DNA of 64,000 nucleotides from Bacillus sp. FJAT-28004 (GCF_001280845.1 NZ_LGHP01000001.1:3951093-4015092), one strand, 5' to 3'; shown: positions 45,801-54,507, numbered from the stretch's first letter. Numbers and translations: made by a program. Notes: generated from the sequence alone by a model not told the origin.

Positions 45801-46337
45801 ATGAATGATGCTCTGGCAGGCGCCGTGGCTGATATCGCACGTCATTTCGAGCTATACTACGAAGCGTATGTGCGAATCGTCCTAAGTGCGCTTGTCGGTT
45901 TAGCCGTTGGCTGGGACAGGGAAACCAAGAGCAAGCCTGCAGGTTTGAAAACGTATATGTACGTCTGCGTAGCTTGCTCCTTAATTACGCTGATATCCAT
46001 TCACAGCGTCGGCAAGCTAAGTGGTCAATATCCGAACACGATGATGGACCCAATGAGGCTGGCCGCTCAGATTGTGGCGGGACTCGGTTTTCTCGGGGCT
46101 GGTGTTATTCTGAAAGATGGATTGAAGGTTAAGGGATTAACTTCGGCGGCCATGATACTGTTCGTGGGGGGATCGGGGATCGGGTTAGGTGCCGGCTTCT
46201 ATGGTTTCGTGCTATTTGCGGTACTGACAAGCATGACGTTTGCTCGAATTGCCAACTATGTAGAGCGGCAGCGGTTCCAGAAAGCCTCTCGAATCGAACA
46301 TCCGGCGGACTCGGAACTGGCAGTTGAGAAATACTAG
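45801..46337 (+). CDS. MgtC/SapB family membrane protein
   Basis: A 178-residue protein with four to five membrane helices. The MgtC core is visible in RIVLSALVGLAVGWDRETKS (about 26-45), PAGLKTYMYVCVACSLITLI, AAQIVAGLGFLGAGVILKDG (about 88) and VKGLTSAAMILFVGGSGIGL. It lacks the long C-terminal ACT-like domain of Salmonella MgtC. MgtC proteins affect magnesium and phosphate balance and ATP synthase activity in some bacteria; the role here is unknown. A 15-bp inverted repeat spans its stop codon. Confidence 0.85.
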   Translation: MNDALAGAVADIARHFELYYEAYVRIVLSALVGLAVGWDRETKSKPAGLKTYMYVCVACSLITLISIHSVGKLSGQYPNTMMDPMRLAAQIVAGLGFLGAGVILKDGLKVKGLTSAAMILFVGGSGIGLGAGFYGFVLFAVLTSMTFARIANYVERQRFQKASRIEHPADSELAVEKY

Positions 46338-46354
46338 AATTTCTCAACTGCCAG
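46317..46354. repeat. 15-bp perfect inverted repeat across the mgtC stop codon
   Basis: CTGGCAGTTGAGAAA and TTTCTCAACTGCCAG flank an 8-nt loop containing the TAG stop. No T-run follows. It may stabilise or end the transcript between the MgtC-like gene and the diesterase gene. Confidence 0.7.
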
Positions 46355-46421
46355 ATTCACACGTTTACTTTATCAACCGAACGCTATTCATAAATTCTTA
46401 ATAATAACGGAGGAAAAGACT

Positions 46422-47147
46422 ATGAAAATCAGAGGCGTAGCGCATAGGGGTTATCCGGTGAGATTACCGGAAAACACATTATCTTCGTTTCAAGCGGCTA
46501 TTGACTTGTCCTTTACGCACTTGGAGCTGGACGTCCATTTGTCCAAGGACGGCGTGCCCGTTCTGATGCACGATTTTGCCATTAACCGTATGACGGACGG
46601 ACAAGGATTGATCCGCGATTATACGTTGGAGGAATTGAAAAGGTTCCGTGTGAAGGAGATAGAAACGATCCCGACGCTGGAGGAAGCGATGAAATTGCTC
46701 AAGGGCAACATTTCTGTGCTTATCGAATTAAAACAAACCGGAGACCGGTATCCGGGGCTGGAAGAAGCGGCACTGGATGTTATTCGCCGTACGGATACAT
46801 TGGACCAATCGCGGATCATCGGCTTCGACCATTTTTCCATAGCACGTACGAGAGAACTTGATTCTGATATTGAATTGGGAATGATTTGCAACGGCAGTAT
46901 GCCTTACGTTTTTCCGTTTATGAAGGAGATCCGCTGTACGTATCTCGGGGTGCACAAACAATTTATGACGCCGAAATATGCGGAGATGATTGCAGAGCAC
47001 GGCATTGAATCCGGCCCTTGGCCGATTGATACGATTGAGGATATGGAGTTAATCGCAAAGAATTATCCGACATCTCTGATCACAACTGACAATCTGGAGC
47101 TTTGGGCGGATTTTTACCGCAAACATCCTGAATTACATATTTCTTGA
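46422..47147 (+). CDS. Glycerophosphodiester phosphodiesterase
   Basis: A 241-residue cytosolic TIM-barrel enzyme, UgpQ-like, that cleaves glycerophosphodiesters to glycerol 3-phosphate and an alcohol. The catalytic histidines are in VAHRGYPVRLPENTLSSF (about 6-23) and VLMHDFAINRMTDG (about 47), and the metal-site ELDVHLSKDG is near 36. TIPTLEEAMKLL near 85 is typical of the family. GGAGGAAA precedes the ATG. It closes a run of phosphoesterase-related genes just before the tmRNA-like copy. Confidence 0.9.
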   Translation: MKIRGVAHRGYPVRLPENTLSSFQAAIDLSFTHLELDVHLSKDGVPVLMHDFAINRMTDGQGLIRDYTLEELKRFRVKEIETIPTLEEAMKLLKGNISVLIELKQTGDRYPGLEEAALDVIRRTDTLDQSRIIGFDHFSIARTRELDSDIELGMICNGSMPYVFPFMKEIRCTYLGVHKQFMTPKYAEMIAEHGIESGPWPIDTIEDMELIAKNYPTSLITTDNLELWADFYRKHPELHIS

Positions 47148-47192
47148 AAAGACGTTTACAAGCACACGAATAACATCTTTAACTGTGTAAAG

Positions 47193-47225
47193 GATAACCT
47201 TTTTGATGAAGGTTGTCTTTTTTTT
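47193..47225 (+). terminator. Intrinsic terminator after the diesterase gene
   Basis: GATAACCTT and AAGGTTGTC pair around TTTGATG, followed by a run of eight T. Confidence 0.72.
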
Positions 47226-47233
47226 GAGCCAGC

Positions 47234-47478
47234 GAGCATCAGGGAGTTGTCTGCTTCATCAATGCTAAAGCCAATTAATTGGCAAACAACAAATAAACTA
47301 CGCTGTAACAGCTTAATTACCTGCTCGTGTGCTCTCGCTCTGTATCGCCCATGTACCGTACCGGGATGAGGGCCCAACTTTAGTGGGATACGCTGTCAAA
47401 TCTCGGCCTGTGGCGTGATCTTCGGACAGGGGTTCAAATCCCCTCGCCTCCACCTCGTGAGGTCGGGTTTTTGCTATC
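47234..47478 (+). pseudogene. Shortened tmRNA-like copy with its own tag frame
   Basis: This stretch aligns with tmRNA from about 42050 onward but with many substitutions. The tag frame at 47281-47316 stays open and reads Gly-Lys-Gln-Gln-Ile-Asn-Tyr-Ala-Val-Thr-Ala-stop. At GCCTG it jumps about 125 nt ahead, removing the later pseudoknots, and continues with 46 nt identical to the tmRNA 3' end (47409-47454). The encoded CCA is damaged (CCACCT), and only the second half of the ssrA terminator follows. The 5' acceptor strand is missing, so it is probably nonfunctional and marks an island boundary. Confidence 0.8.
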
Positions 47479-47957
47479 TGTAGGATCACATACAGGTAGA
47501 ATACCTTTATAATTATTTAGTAACTTGAGAATGATCTATCTCGTTGGTAATATGGGCAAATAAGCATTCGATAGGAGTGAATGGTGTCGTGATTATTGTT
47601 GTTCTTAATCAGTTGAAAAAATAACTGAATATATGAGGCCGATCCTAATTGGAAGTAATCGTAGTTATAATCTGCAGACCTTCTATTTAGCCGCGCTCAT
47701 ATTATTAAGAACAATAGCAATATCATATATCCCTTTCTCCACCGGGCCTTATTTGCTCGGTATTTGTATGCTTATGTCAGATATGTACCTCATTCGTATC
47801 TGTTAATAAGGTGATCCAGGAGATTTGAGGCTACTGATGATGCTATGTTCATCTGTAGTCTTTTTGTCGTTCTTGGACATCTTGAGGAGAGGTATCAAAC
47901 AGTAGTGATTCGTGTTCACTTACTATTATTTTGTGAATTTACAAGGAGGAATGGAGT
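47479..47957 (+). other. Gene-free stretch with one terminator-like hairpin
   Basis: No convincing gene is seen here. At 47828-47865, GGCTACTGATGA pairs with TCATCTGTAGTC and is followed by TTTTT, so a transcript can end just upstream of the acetyltransferase gene. The rest is AT-rich without repeats I recognise. Confidence 0.55.
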
Positions 47958-48896
47958 ATGCAATTAAGCGATTGGTCTATTGATACTATTACATATGATT
48001 TATCAAGTGAATATTCTATTCGAATGGCGGAGCCAGAAGAATGGGGAGTCTATTGTTCCGTTTATTATAACATGCAGTATACTGGTTTTTTTAGAGAAGA
48101 AAGCTATGCAGCTTCGCGAAGAAATTCTTTTTGGATTTATAAGGGAGAGACTAAAATCGGCGGCGTAAGAATGGCACCCAACGTGATATACCATTTATTT
48201 TTTATCCCTCCTTTTAATAACTCATTCGAAATATTGAAGCTGCTTAAAGAAATATTAATACATTGGTCTGACAGAACTCAACCAATTAAGACTTTTGAGG
48301 TTCTTCCCGATCAAGTTCAAATATATGCGAGGGCGGGTTTTTGGCCAGATGAATTCAGATGTCGTTGGATGCAGCGTCCTACAGATCATTTCGAAGTTAT
48401 CTGGGATGAAAATTTAATTATTGAAAGTCCCCAAATTGAAGAAAACGAGAAGGGAACTAAGCGCTTCATCAATGAAGATGAAATTGCTCGTTGTGACTTT
48501 GAAAGCTTTAAAGGAGGATTTGAAGCAGTAAGGAGAAAAAAGTTTTCTTTAGAAGATTTTATTCCAAATGAAGATCCTAATTATACGAATGATATATTAG
48601 TTCAGGCTTCAACAATGATCTATGATAAGAATACGGGTCAGCTCATTGCGAATTGTCGTCTTTGTTTACAAGACAATCTGGCAGCAGTATATAGTATCGG
48701 TGTAATACCTTCTCATAGAGGAAGGGGATTGGCTACACATATGTTGCAAAGAGCCCTGAGTATCCTAGTAGATAAATATTCGATACTTAGATTGTATGTC
48801 ATGGAAGGTAATGATGCAGAATCTGTTTATTTTAATCTTGGGTTCGTGCCTGGAGTACAGGAGATACAAAATATGTATATACCGGCAGGGAAATAA
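47958..48896 (+). CDS. GNAT family N-acetyltransferase
   Basis: A 312-residue protein whose C-terminal half is a clear GNAT domain with the acetyl-CoA loop YSIGVIPSHRGRGLATHMLQ (about 253-272) and AESVYFNLGFVPGVQEI near the end. The N-terminal half, with WIYKGETKIGGVRMAPN (about 60) and ARAGFWPDEF, looks like a second, degenerate GNAT fold. Substrate unknown. CAAGGAGGA gives a strong ribosome site. It lies in the accessory region after the shortened tmRNA copy. Confidence 0.82.
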   Translation: MQLSDWSIDTITYDLSSEYSIRMAEPEEWGVYCSVYYNMQYTGFFREESYAASRRNSFWIYKGETKIGGVRMAPNVIYHLFFIPPFNNSFEILKLLKEILIHWSDRTQPIKTFEVLPDQVQIYARAGFWPDEFRCRWMQRPTDHFEVIWDENLIIESPQIEENEKGTKRFINEDEIARCDFESFKGGFEAVRRKKFSLEDFIPNEDPNYTNDILVQASTMIYDKNTGQLIANCRLCLQDNLAAVYSIGVIPSHRGRGLATHMLQRALSILVDKYSILRLYVMEGNDAESVYFNLGFVPGVQEIQNMYIPAGK

Positions 48897-49056
48897 TGGA
48901 GAACCATAAGGAAGCCTGAGCGCTATGGTCGGTCAACCGTTGCACGACGACTCCGATGGCAAAAACTGTCCAATGAAATGGTTACCTCCAATTTATCGAA
49001 GAGGTTCATTGGATATCGACTGTTGAATACATTCGCAAAGAGATTATAACCACCAA

Positions 49057-49072
49057 TAGAAGCCTGTGTGGC
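49057..49072 (+). repeat. 16-nt match to tmRNA at the edge of a broken permease gene
   Basis: TAGAAGCCTGTGTGGC is identical to tmRNA 42313-42328. It sits exactly where the readable part of the ABC-2 permease remnant begins. It may be a fourth remnant of the attachment sequence or the junction of a deletion. The rest of 48897-49056 shows only the inverted repeat TCCAATGAA/TTCATTGGA. Confidence 0.4.
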
Positions 49073-49445
49073 TTTCATTCGTCTGCGAGGATACTGTCGT
49101 GGCTTGCGGTTGTCGGCATACTCGCTCTGTTTACGCTGGCATTAACTTGGCTAGCGGCCATTGCAGGTCTGTCAGCAAAAATGGTCAATGGCGCAAGTGC
49201 TTTTTCGTACCTGCTTATCTTCCTACAGTTTATCAGCTCGGCATTTGTTCCGACCGAGTCGATGCCGAAGGTCGTTCGTGTCTTTGCCGAAAACCAGCCG
49301 GTGACCTCGATCGTAGAGGCTAACCGAGCGCTGCTGTCAGGTCAGCCGGTGGGTAATGATATATGGGGTCGCTCTTGCGTGGTGCGTTGGGATTTTGTTC
49401 GTAGCCTATTTCTTTGCAATGAGAGTGTATAAAAAGAGAGTGTGA
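49073..49445 (+). pseudogene. ABC-2 type transporter permease, C-terminal fragment with frameshift
   Basis: The frame reads ARILSWLAVVGILALFTLAL, then MVNGASAFSYLLIFLQFISS and AFVPTESMPKVVRVFAENQP, the conserved C-terminal half of DrrB-like drug-export permeases. At GGGG (49365-49368) one G too many shifts the frame; in the shifted frame the expected end VALAWCVGILFVAYFFAM and VYKKRV follows to TGA at 49443-49445. The N-terminal half and the partner ATPase are missing. Confidence 0.8.
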
Positions 49446-49469
49446 AGAAGGACAACATTGTCCGAATGA

Positions 49470-49495
49470 AGTCCGCGGAAACCGCGGGCTTTTTT
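49470..49495 (+). terminator. Intrinsic terminator after the ABC-2 remnant
   Basis: GTCCGCGG-AAA-CCGCGGGC forms a GC-rich stem and is followed by six T. The 49500-49660 stretch after it holds nothing recognisable. Confidence 0.85.
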
Positions 49496-49663
49496 GTTCT
49501 TTGTTTATAGTGAAGTGAAGGATGAAAATTATTGGCATGGCTGAGCAGTTTATAAAGAGTATAGCCCAATGATGATCAGCGGGCTGTACTCATAAATGTA
49601 GTTGTGAAGCAAGGTGAGATCAAATGCCTGCTTAATAAAAAAAGACATATAGCGAGATAAAGC

Positions 49664-50248
49664 TTACTCGTCATGCGTCACTTTTTTGTTATTTGCCGAG
49701 TCCGCTTCGGCAGAGCTTTCTTTGAAAAATCCCCCTCGGCGCAGGGCATCGACAAACTGCTGCAGCCACTCGTAATACTTCTTCGCATGCCTGAGCTTAT
49801 GCAGATCCTGAAGCGCAAGCTTCCGTTCCTCGTCGGTAATATGTTCCTCAAGAATGATATTGGTTAGCTCGGGAAGAGCCTGATAGATAGCTTCCGTCAT
49901 AACATCGACTTCACGCTGGAGCTTATGCGAGAAGAAGTGCTGAAACGCACGAAAAAAATCGGTTTCTGCGGCGTACAGATCTTTTCGATCCTGCTTTTCG
50001 TCCAGCTTGTTGACCATCTGGGATTCAACGAGCGCTCTGACAGCGTAGCTCATGTTGCTTTTACTCATGTTCATTTGCGCTTTCATCTCGTCGAGCGTCA
50101 TAGCCCGATTCTCAAAGAACATAATGCCGTACAACTGGCCCGACGAATGAGTGGCGCCGTATAAATCCATTGTCTCTGCTATGGCTTCGATCATATTTTT
50201 TCTGATGCGCAGCCGTCGTTCAGCGCTTTCCTCGCTTTGGGACACCAT
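49664..50248 (-). CDS. GbsR/MarR-type transcriptional regulator
   Basis: A 194-residue winged-helix protein of the GbsR branch. Seen are MDLYGATHSSGQLYGIMFFE (about 29), the HTH MTLDEMKAQMNMSKSNMSYA (about 50-70), VRALVESQMVNKL, then a helical dimerisation region. ATG 50248 follows GAGGAG with good spacing. It is divergent from the phosphonate-type importer, so it probably controls that operon. In B. subtilis GbsR relatives sense choline or osmolytes; here an aminophosphonate or related amine might be the signal, which is inference. Confidence 0.85.
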   Translation of the reverse strand: MVSQSEESAERRLRIRKNMIEAIAETMDLYGATHSSGQLYGIMFFENRAMTLDEMKAQMNMSKSNMSYAVRALVESQMVNKLDEKQDRKDLYAAETDFFRAFQHFFSHKLQREVDVMTEAIYQALPELTNIILEEHITDEERKLALQDLHKLRHAKKYYEWLQQFVDALRRGGFFKESSAEADSANNKKVTHDE

Positions 50249-50400
50249 GCTGTTCACTCCTCGTAACCGTTTTAGGACTCGATGTATATGTTCAATATTT
50301 CTTGAATTGATATCTTCTATTATAGCAAAAAGACCACCATGAAGGACAGCAAGGATGAAAACAAGCTTTTACATAATCTTTATGATCAGTTTACAGTCAT

Positions 50401-50445
50401 TTGACATAACTTTCTCGAAATAATTGTACAATATTTTTTGTACAG
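50401..50445 (+). promoter_or_regulatory. Promoter and candidate operator between gbsR-type gene and importer
   Basis: TTGACA at 50401 is a perfect -35. TTGTACA occurs at 50424 and 50438, that is, two direct copies 14 nt apart, each with the self-complementary TGTACA. The first lies at the -10 position and gives TACAAT with a long spacer. The arrangement fits an operator overlapping the promoter of the 50532 gene. Confidence 0.5.
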
Positions 50446-50531
50446 AACAGGTTTAAAGCTCTAAAGAGGGAGTCCAAGTACTTGTATTAAATTTTTTTTG
50501 AATAATAAGGAAAGACAAGGGAGAGCTGACT

Positions 50532-51620
50532 GTGAAGATCAATTTTAATTGGAAATCGATGACGGCCATGTTACTCATTACGGGTTTATTGGCAGGATGT
50601 GGAACGGCAAAACAAGAGGGAGCTGCTTCAAACAGCGGTCAACAGCCTGCAGTGTCTGGTAAAGCGGGCGAAATCAACGTATATACAGCGATGGAAGAGG
50701 AACAGATCCAGACCTATCTCACTTCCTTCAAGTCTCAGAACCCGGATGTGAAAGTCAACATCGTACGCGATTCGACAGGAATCATGACTGCAAAGCTGAT
50801 TGCCGAGAAAGATAACCCTCAAGCGGATGTCGTTTGGGGTCTGGCTGCAACTAGCTTGCTTGTTATGGATGATCAGGAAATGTTGGAGCCCTATGCCCCT
50901 AAAGGGGTGGATCGGGTACTACCGGAGTTCAAGGATAAAGCGAACCCGCCGAAATGGGTTGGCATCGATATTTGGGAGACAGCGATCATCGTTAATAAGG
51001 TGGAGATGGAGAAACGTAATCTGACGATTCCCCAGTCTTACGAGGAGCTGGCGAAGCCGGAATACAAAGGCTTGATCGCTATGCCGCATCCGGCTTCCTC
51101 GGGCACCGGATATTTGACGGTGAACGCCCTCAATCAGCTTTACGGGAAAGAAAAAGCGTGGCAGTACATGGACAAGCTGCATGAAAACATGATGCTGTAC
51201 ACGCATTCCGGTTCAAAGCCTGCCAAGATGGCTGCTTCCGGCGAAGTGCCGATCGGCATTTCTTATGGATACAGCGGCATTCTAGAGCAGAAAAAAGGAG
51301 CTCCGGTCGAAGTGATTTTCCCTAAGGAAGGCTCCGGCTGGGATATGGAAGCGAACGCTCTTGTAAAGAAAAAAGAAATCAAACCGGAAGCAAAGTTGTT
51401 CCTCGACTGGGCGATCAGCGAGGAGCCGATGAAGGAATACAACAAAAATTACGCGATCCTGAGCATTAAGCAGGAGGGTGGCAGTACGCCCGAAGGTTAC
51501 AGTAAAGATCCGGTTTCGCAGCTGGCGAAGCTCGATTTGTATCAAGCGGCTCGGGACCGGGAAACGGTGCTTGCGGAATGGGAGGAGAAATACGGATCCA
51601 AGGCGGAACCTAAAAATTAA
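50532..51620 (+). CDS. Substrate-binding lipoprotein, 2-aminoethylphosphonate/iron-type ABC importer
   Basis: A 362-residue extracytoplasmic lipoprotein with lipobox LLAGCG (Cys at about 23) and a class II periplasmic-binding fold. Seen are GEINVYTAMEEEQIQTYLTS (about 46), VKVNIVRDSTGIMTAKLIAE, KADVVWG-like QADVVWGLAATS (about 98), YKGLIAMPHPASSGTGYLTV (about 178) and PIGISYGYSGILEQKKGAP (about 240). The group covers ferric-iron and 2-aminoethylphosphonate binders; the gene set here (binding protein, ATPase, fused double permease) fits the phosphonate type better. GTG 50532 follows GGGAGAG. Ligand not proven. Confidence 0.82.
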   Translation: MKINFNWKSMTAMLLITGLLAGCGTAKQEGAASNSGQQPAVSGKAGEINVYTAMEEEQIQTYLTSFKSQNPDVKVNIVRDSTGIMTAKLIAEKDNPQADVVWGLAATSLLVMDDQEMLEPYAPKGVDRVLPEFKDKANPPKWVGIDIWETAIIVNKVEMEKRNLTIPQSYEELAKPEYKGLIAMPHPASSGTGYLTVNALNQLYGKEKAWQYMDKLHENMMLYTHSGSKPAKMAASGEVPIGISYGYSGILEQKKGAPVEVIFPKEGSGWDMEANALVKKKEIKPEAKLFLDWAISEEPMKEYNKNYAILSIKQEGGSTPEGYSKDPVSQLAKLDLYQAARDRETVLAEWEEKYGSKAEPKN

Positions 51621-51648
51621 GCTTGCCTAGACCTGCAAGGTAAGCCCA

Positions 51649-51674
51649 GGAAGGGATGCCGAAAGCATCCTTCC
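51649..51674 (+). other. Intercistronic hairpin
   Basis: GGAAGGGATGC pairs with GCATCCTTCC (one bulged G) around CGAAA in the 107-nt gap between the binding-protein and ATPase genes. Without a T-run it probably stabilises the upstream mRNA, so that binding protein exceeds transporter. Confidence 0.55.
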
Positions 51675-51727
51675 GGGGCTTTGGGGGGGCGGGTGAGTCA
51701 TCTCATGTATATAAAGGGGCAGTTGTA

Positions 51728-52765
51728 ATGAAGCAAGGTTATTTATCCCTGCTCGGTATTTCCAAGCAATTCGGAAAGCAAACGGCGCTGCAGGACATTC
51801 ATTTGGAAATTGACAAACACGAGTTCATCTGTCTCTTGGGACCGAGCGGCTGCGGAAAAACGACGCTGCTTCGCATTCTCGCGGGATTGGAAAAAGCGGA
51901 CAGAGGGCAGTTGACCATTGCGGGCAAAGATATTACCGGGCTGCCGGCAGGGAAACGAAACTTTGGCATGATGTTCCAATCGTACGCTCTGTTCCCCAAT
52001 CTATCAGTTAGCGAGAATATTGCGTACGGGCTGCGCAACCGCCTGTCCAAGGCTCAGATAGCCGATCGAGTGGAGGAATTGCTTGGACTGGTGGAACTAG
52101 TCGAGCAGCGTCACAAAGTTCCTGCGCAGTTGTCGGGAGGCCAGCAGCAGCGGGTCGCTCTCGCAAGGGCGCTGGCGTTCTCTCCGGATTGTTTGCTGCT
52201 CGACGAGCCGTTATCCGCGCTGGATGCCAAGGTTCGCGTCAAACTGCGGAATGAAATTTGCCGTCTGCACCGCCAGTTCGGCATGACCACGATCATGGTG
52301 ACGCACGATCAGGAAGAGGCGCTGACGATGGCCGACCGCATTGTGGTCATGAATAAGTCGTGTATTATCCAGGTCGGGACACCGAATGAAGTGTATGAAA
52401 ATCCGAGAACGCCGTTTGTTGCCGATTTTATTGGGGCCGTCAACTTTATTGGGACGGACAAAGACAGGCACGGCAGCGCGACCCTCGCGATTCGTCCGGA
52501 GCATGTCCAGCTGGTGCGTGAAGGTCATGAGAAAGGAAGGCAAGGCGTCGTGCGGGAGCTTGAGTATCGGGGGTCTCATTATCGCCTCGTTGCGGAGCTT
52601 TTGAACACGCAGGATACGCCGCAGCAGCAGTTCGTTACGATAGACGTGTCCGCAAAGACGATGATGTCCTTAAACGTCAGGACGAAACAAAAGATTCTTT
52701 TCACTTTCCCGCCCGAGCACGTGATCCGGTTTGATTCGTCAGCCAATCTGGCGGATGCTCAGTAA
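51728..52765 (+). CDS. ABC importer ATPase, phosphonate/spermidine/iron type
   Basis: A 345-residue ATPase. Motifs are Walker [21 protein letters not shown] (about 36), Q-loop [13 protein letters not shown], signature [17 protein letters not shown] (about 134), Walker [16 protein letters not shown] and H-loop [16 protein letters not shown] short TOBE-like domain follows residue 235 with [14 protein letters not shown] 51728 is used, after AAGGGGC; the frame is open upstream through the hairpin region, which is not coding. It works with the permease that follows after 13 nt. Confidence 0.88.
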   Translation: MKQGYLSLLGISKQFGKQTALQDIHLEIDKHEFICLLGPSGCGKTTLLRILAGLEKADRGQLTIAGKDITGLPAGKRNFGMMFQSYALFPNLSVSENIAYGLRNRLSKAQIADRVEELLGLVELVEQRHKVPAQLSGGQQQRVALARALAFSPDCLLLDEPLSALDAKVRVKLRNEICRLHRQFGMTTIMVTHDQEEALTMADRIVVMNKSCIIQVGTPNEVYENPRTPFVADFIGAVNFIGTDKDRHGSATLAIRPEHVQLVREGHEKGRQGVVRELEYRGSHYRLVAELLNTQDTPQQQFVTIDVSAKTMMSLNVRTKQKILFTFPPEHVIRFDSSANLADAQ

Positions 52766-52778
52766 GGAGATGATGAAT

Positions 52779-54479
52779 ATGGACATCTGGTTAAAACGAA
52801 TGAGGCCGAAAGCCGGCTCCTGGAGTCAAAATATCGTAATGGTCACGATGACTTTAGCGCTGTTGATCGCGATCCTCCTTCCGCTCACTGAGCTTATGAT
52901 GAAGGCGGTCACCGACCAAGAAGGAAAGTTTGTCGGACTGGCTCACTTCGCCAACTATTTTTCGACGCCTGCTCTTGTTGCATCGCTATGGAATTCGATC
53001 AAAGTATCGACGATGACCACACTTATTGCCGTGACGCTCGGCTTCGGGTTTGCTTATGCGCTGGAGAGAAGCGGAATTCGGGGGAAATGGTTTTTTCGGT
53101 CCGTTGCACTGCTGCCGCTTTTCGCTCCCTCCATGCTGCACGGACTGGCGCTGATCTATTTGTTCGGCAATCAAGGGCTTATTTCGACCGGGTTCTTCGG
53201 CTTGCTGCCCGAGCTCCGCATTCCGCTCTACGGGCCGGTAGGAATCGTTCTGTCGGAAGTATTATATACGTTTCCGCAAGCGTTCCTGATTCTGTCGGTT
53301 GCCCTCTCGAGCGCCGATTACCGGCTGTATGAAGCGGCGGAGACGCTCGGCGCTTCCAAATGGCGTACGTTCTGGACGGTAACCCTGCCCGGCACGAAGT
53401 TCGCGTTGATTAGTACCATCTTCGTTTGTTTTGTTCTGACGTTTACGGATTTTGGAGCTCCGAAGGTCGTGGGAGGGCAGTATAACGTTCTTGCGACGGA
53501 TTTGTACAAGCAGGTTATCGGTCAGCAAAATATGCAGATGGGTGCGGCCGTCGGCGTGCTTCTCCTCATTCCGGCCGTTGTTTCGTTCGTTATCGACCGC
53601 ATTTCCCAGCGTAAGCAGAGCGGGTGGTTGAACGCTAAATCAACGCCTTACCGGATTGAAGAGAACAGACGGAGAGATGCCTTATTCTACCTGCTTTGCT
53701 CCATCGTGTCGGCGATCATCCTTGGAATTCTTCTCGTAGCGGTATACGGATCTTTGGTTAAAGTGTGGCCGTATAACCTGTCGATTTCCTTCTCTCGCTA
53801 TGAAGGATTATTCGAAGGAGCGGGACCATTCGCGAGCAGTTTGATTATCGCGTTAGGCACTGCCGTAATCGGCACATTGTTTACCTTTATGTTCGCATAT
53901 CTCATCGAGAAATCGCGCAGTTTTGCGATTTTGCGTCATGCCGCTTATTTTCTGTCCATGCTGCCGCTTGCGCTGCCGGGACTGGTGCTGGGTCTGATTT
54001 ACGTTTTCTTTTTTAACAATCCGAATCAGCCCTTGCACGGGATTTACGGCACCATCTGGATCGTCATCCTGTGCAACATCGTACATTTTTACTCGGTTTC
54101 TTTCCTGACTATGACATCGTCGCTGAAGAAGTTGGATAGCGAGTTCGAGGCCGCTTCGGAATCGATGAACGTCCCTTGGTATCGGACGCTGTTTCGGGTA
54201 ACCGTGCCGCTTTCGCTGCCGACGATTCTGGAAATTTTCGTTTACTTCTTTATCAACAGCATGGTTACGGTGTCGGCGGTTATCTTCTTGTATGCGCCCG
54301 ATTTGAAGCCGGCTTCGGTTGCTATCGTCAATATGGAGGATTCAGGCGATATCGCACCGGCAGCAGCAATGTCTACGTTAATCATTGTGACCAATTTGTT
54401 GGTTCGATCGGTCATCATGGGTTTGTCCGGAAAGATGCGTAAGAGAACGGAGGGGTTGCTGGTCAAGAAAGGCGATTAA
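52779..54479 (+). CDS. ABC importer permease, fused double domain
   Basis: A 566-residue protein with about twelve membrane helices made of two permease halves. EAA loops are YEAAETLGASKWRTFWTVTL (about 188) and EFEAASESMNVPWYRTLFRV near 460, both meeting the ATPase. This fused layout is typical of the putative 2-aminoethylphosphonate and ferric importers. AAGGAG and ATG 52779 give the best start; ATGs at 52770 and 52773 are too close to the ribosome site. Confidence 0.87.
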   Translation: MDIWLKRMRPKAGSWSQNIVMVTMTLALLIAILLPLTELMMKAVTDQEGKFVGLAHFANYFSTPALVASLWNSIKVSTMTTLIAVTLGFGFAYALERSGIRGKWFFRSVALLPLFAPSMLHGLALIYLFGNQGLISTGFFGLLPELRIPLYGPVGIVLSEVLYTFPQAFLILSVALSSADYRLYEAAETLGASKWRTFWTVTLPGTKFALISTIFVCFVLTFTDFGAPKVVGGQYNVLATDLYKQVIGQQNMQMGAAVGVLLLIPAVVSFVIDRISQRKQSGWLNAKSTPYRIEENRRRDALFYLLCSIVSAIILGILLVAVYGSLVKVWPYNLSISFSRYEGLFEGAGPFASSLIIALGTAVIGTLFTFMFAYLIEKSRSFAILRHAAYFLSMLPLALPGLVLGLIYVFFFNNPNQPLHGIYGTIWIVILCNIVHFYSVSFLTMTSSLKKLDSEFEAASESMNVPWYRTLFRVTVPLSLPTILEIFVYFFINSMVTVSAVIFLYAPDLKPASVAIVNMEDSGDIAPAAAMSTLIIVTNLLVRSVIMGLSGKMRKRTEGLLVKKGD

Positions 54480-54507
54480 TTTCAATATTTGTACAGGAGA
54501 GATCGGA

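Noticed and set aside
42370..49070. Prophage or complete integrative element
   Set aside because: No integrase, replication, phage structural or conjugation gene is present. Only attachment-like repeats and cargo remain.
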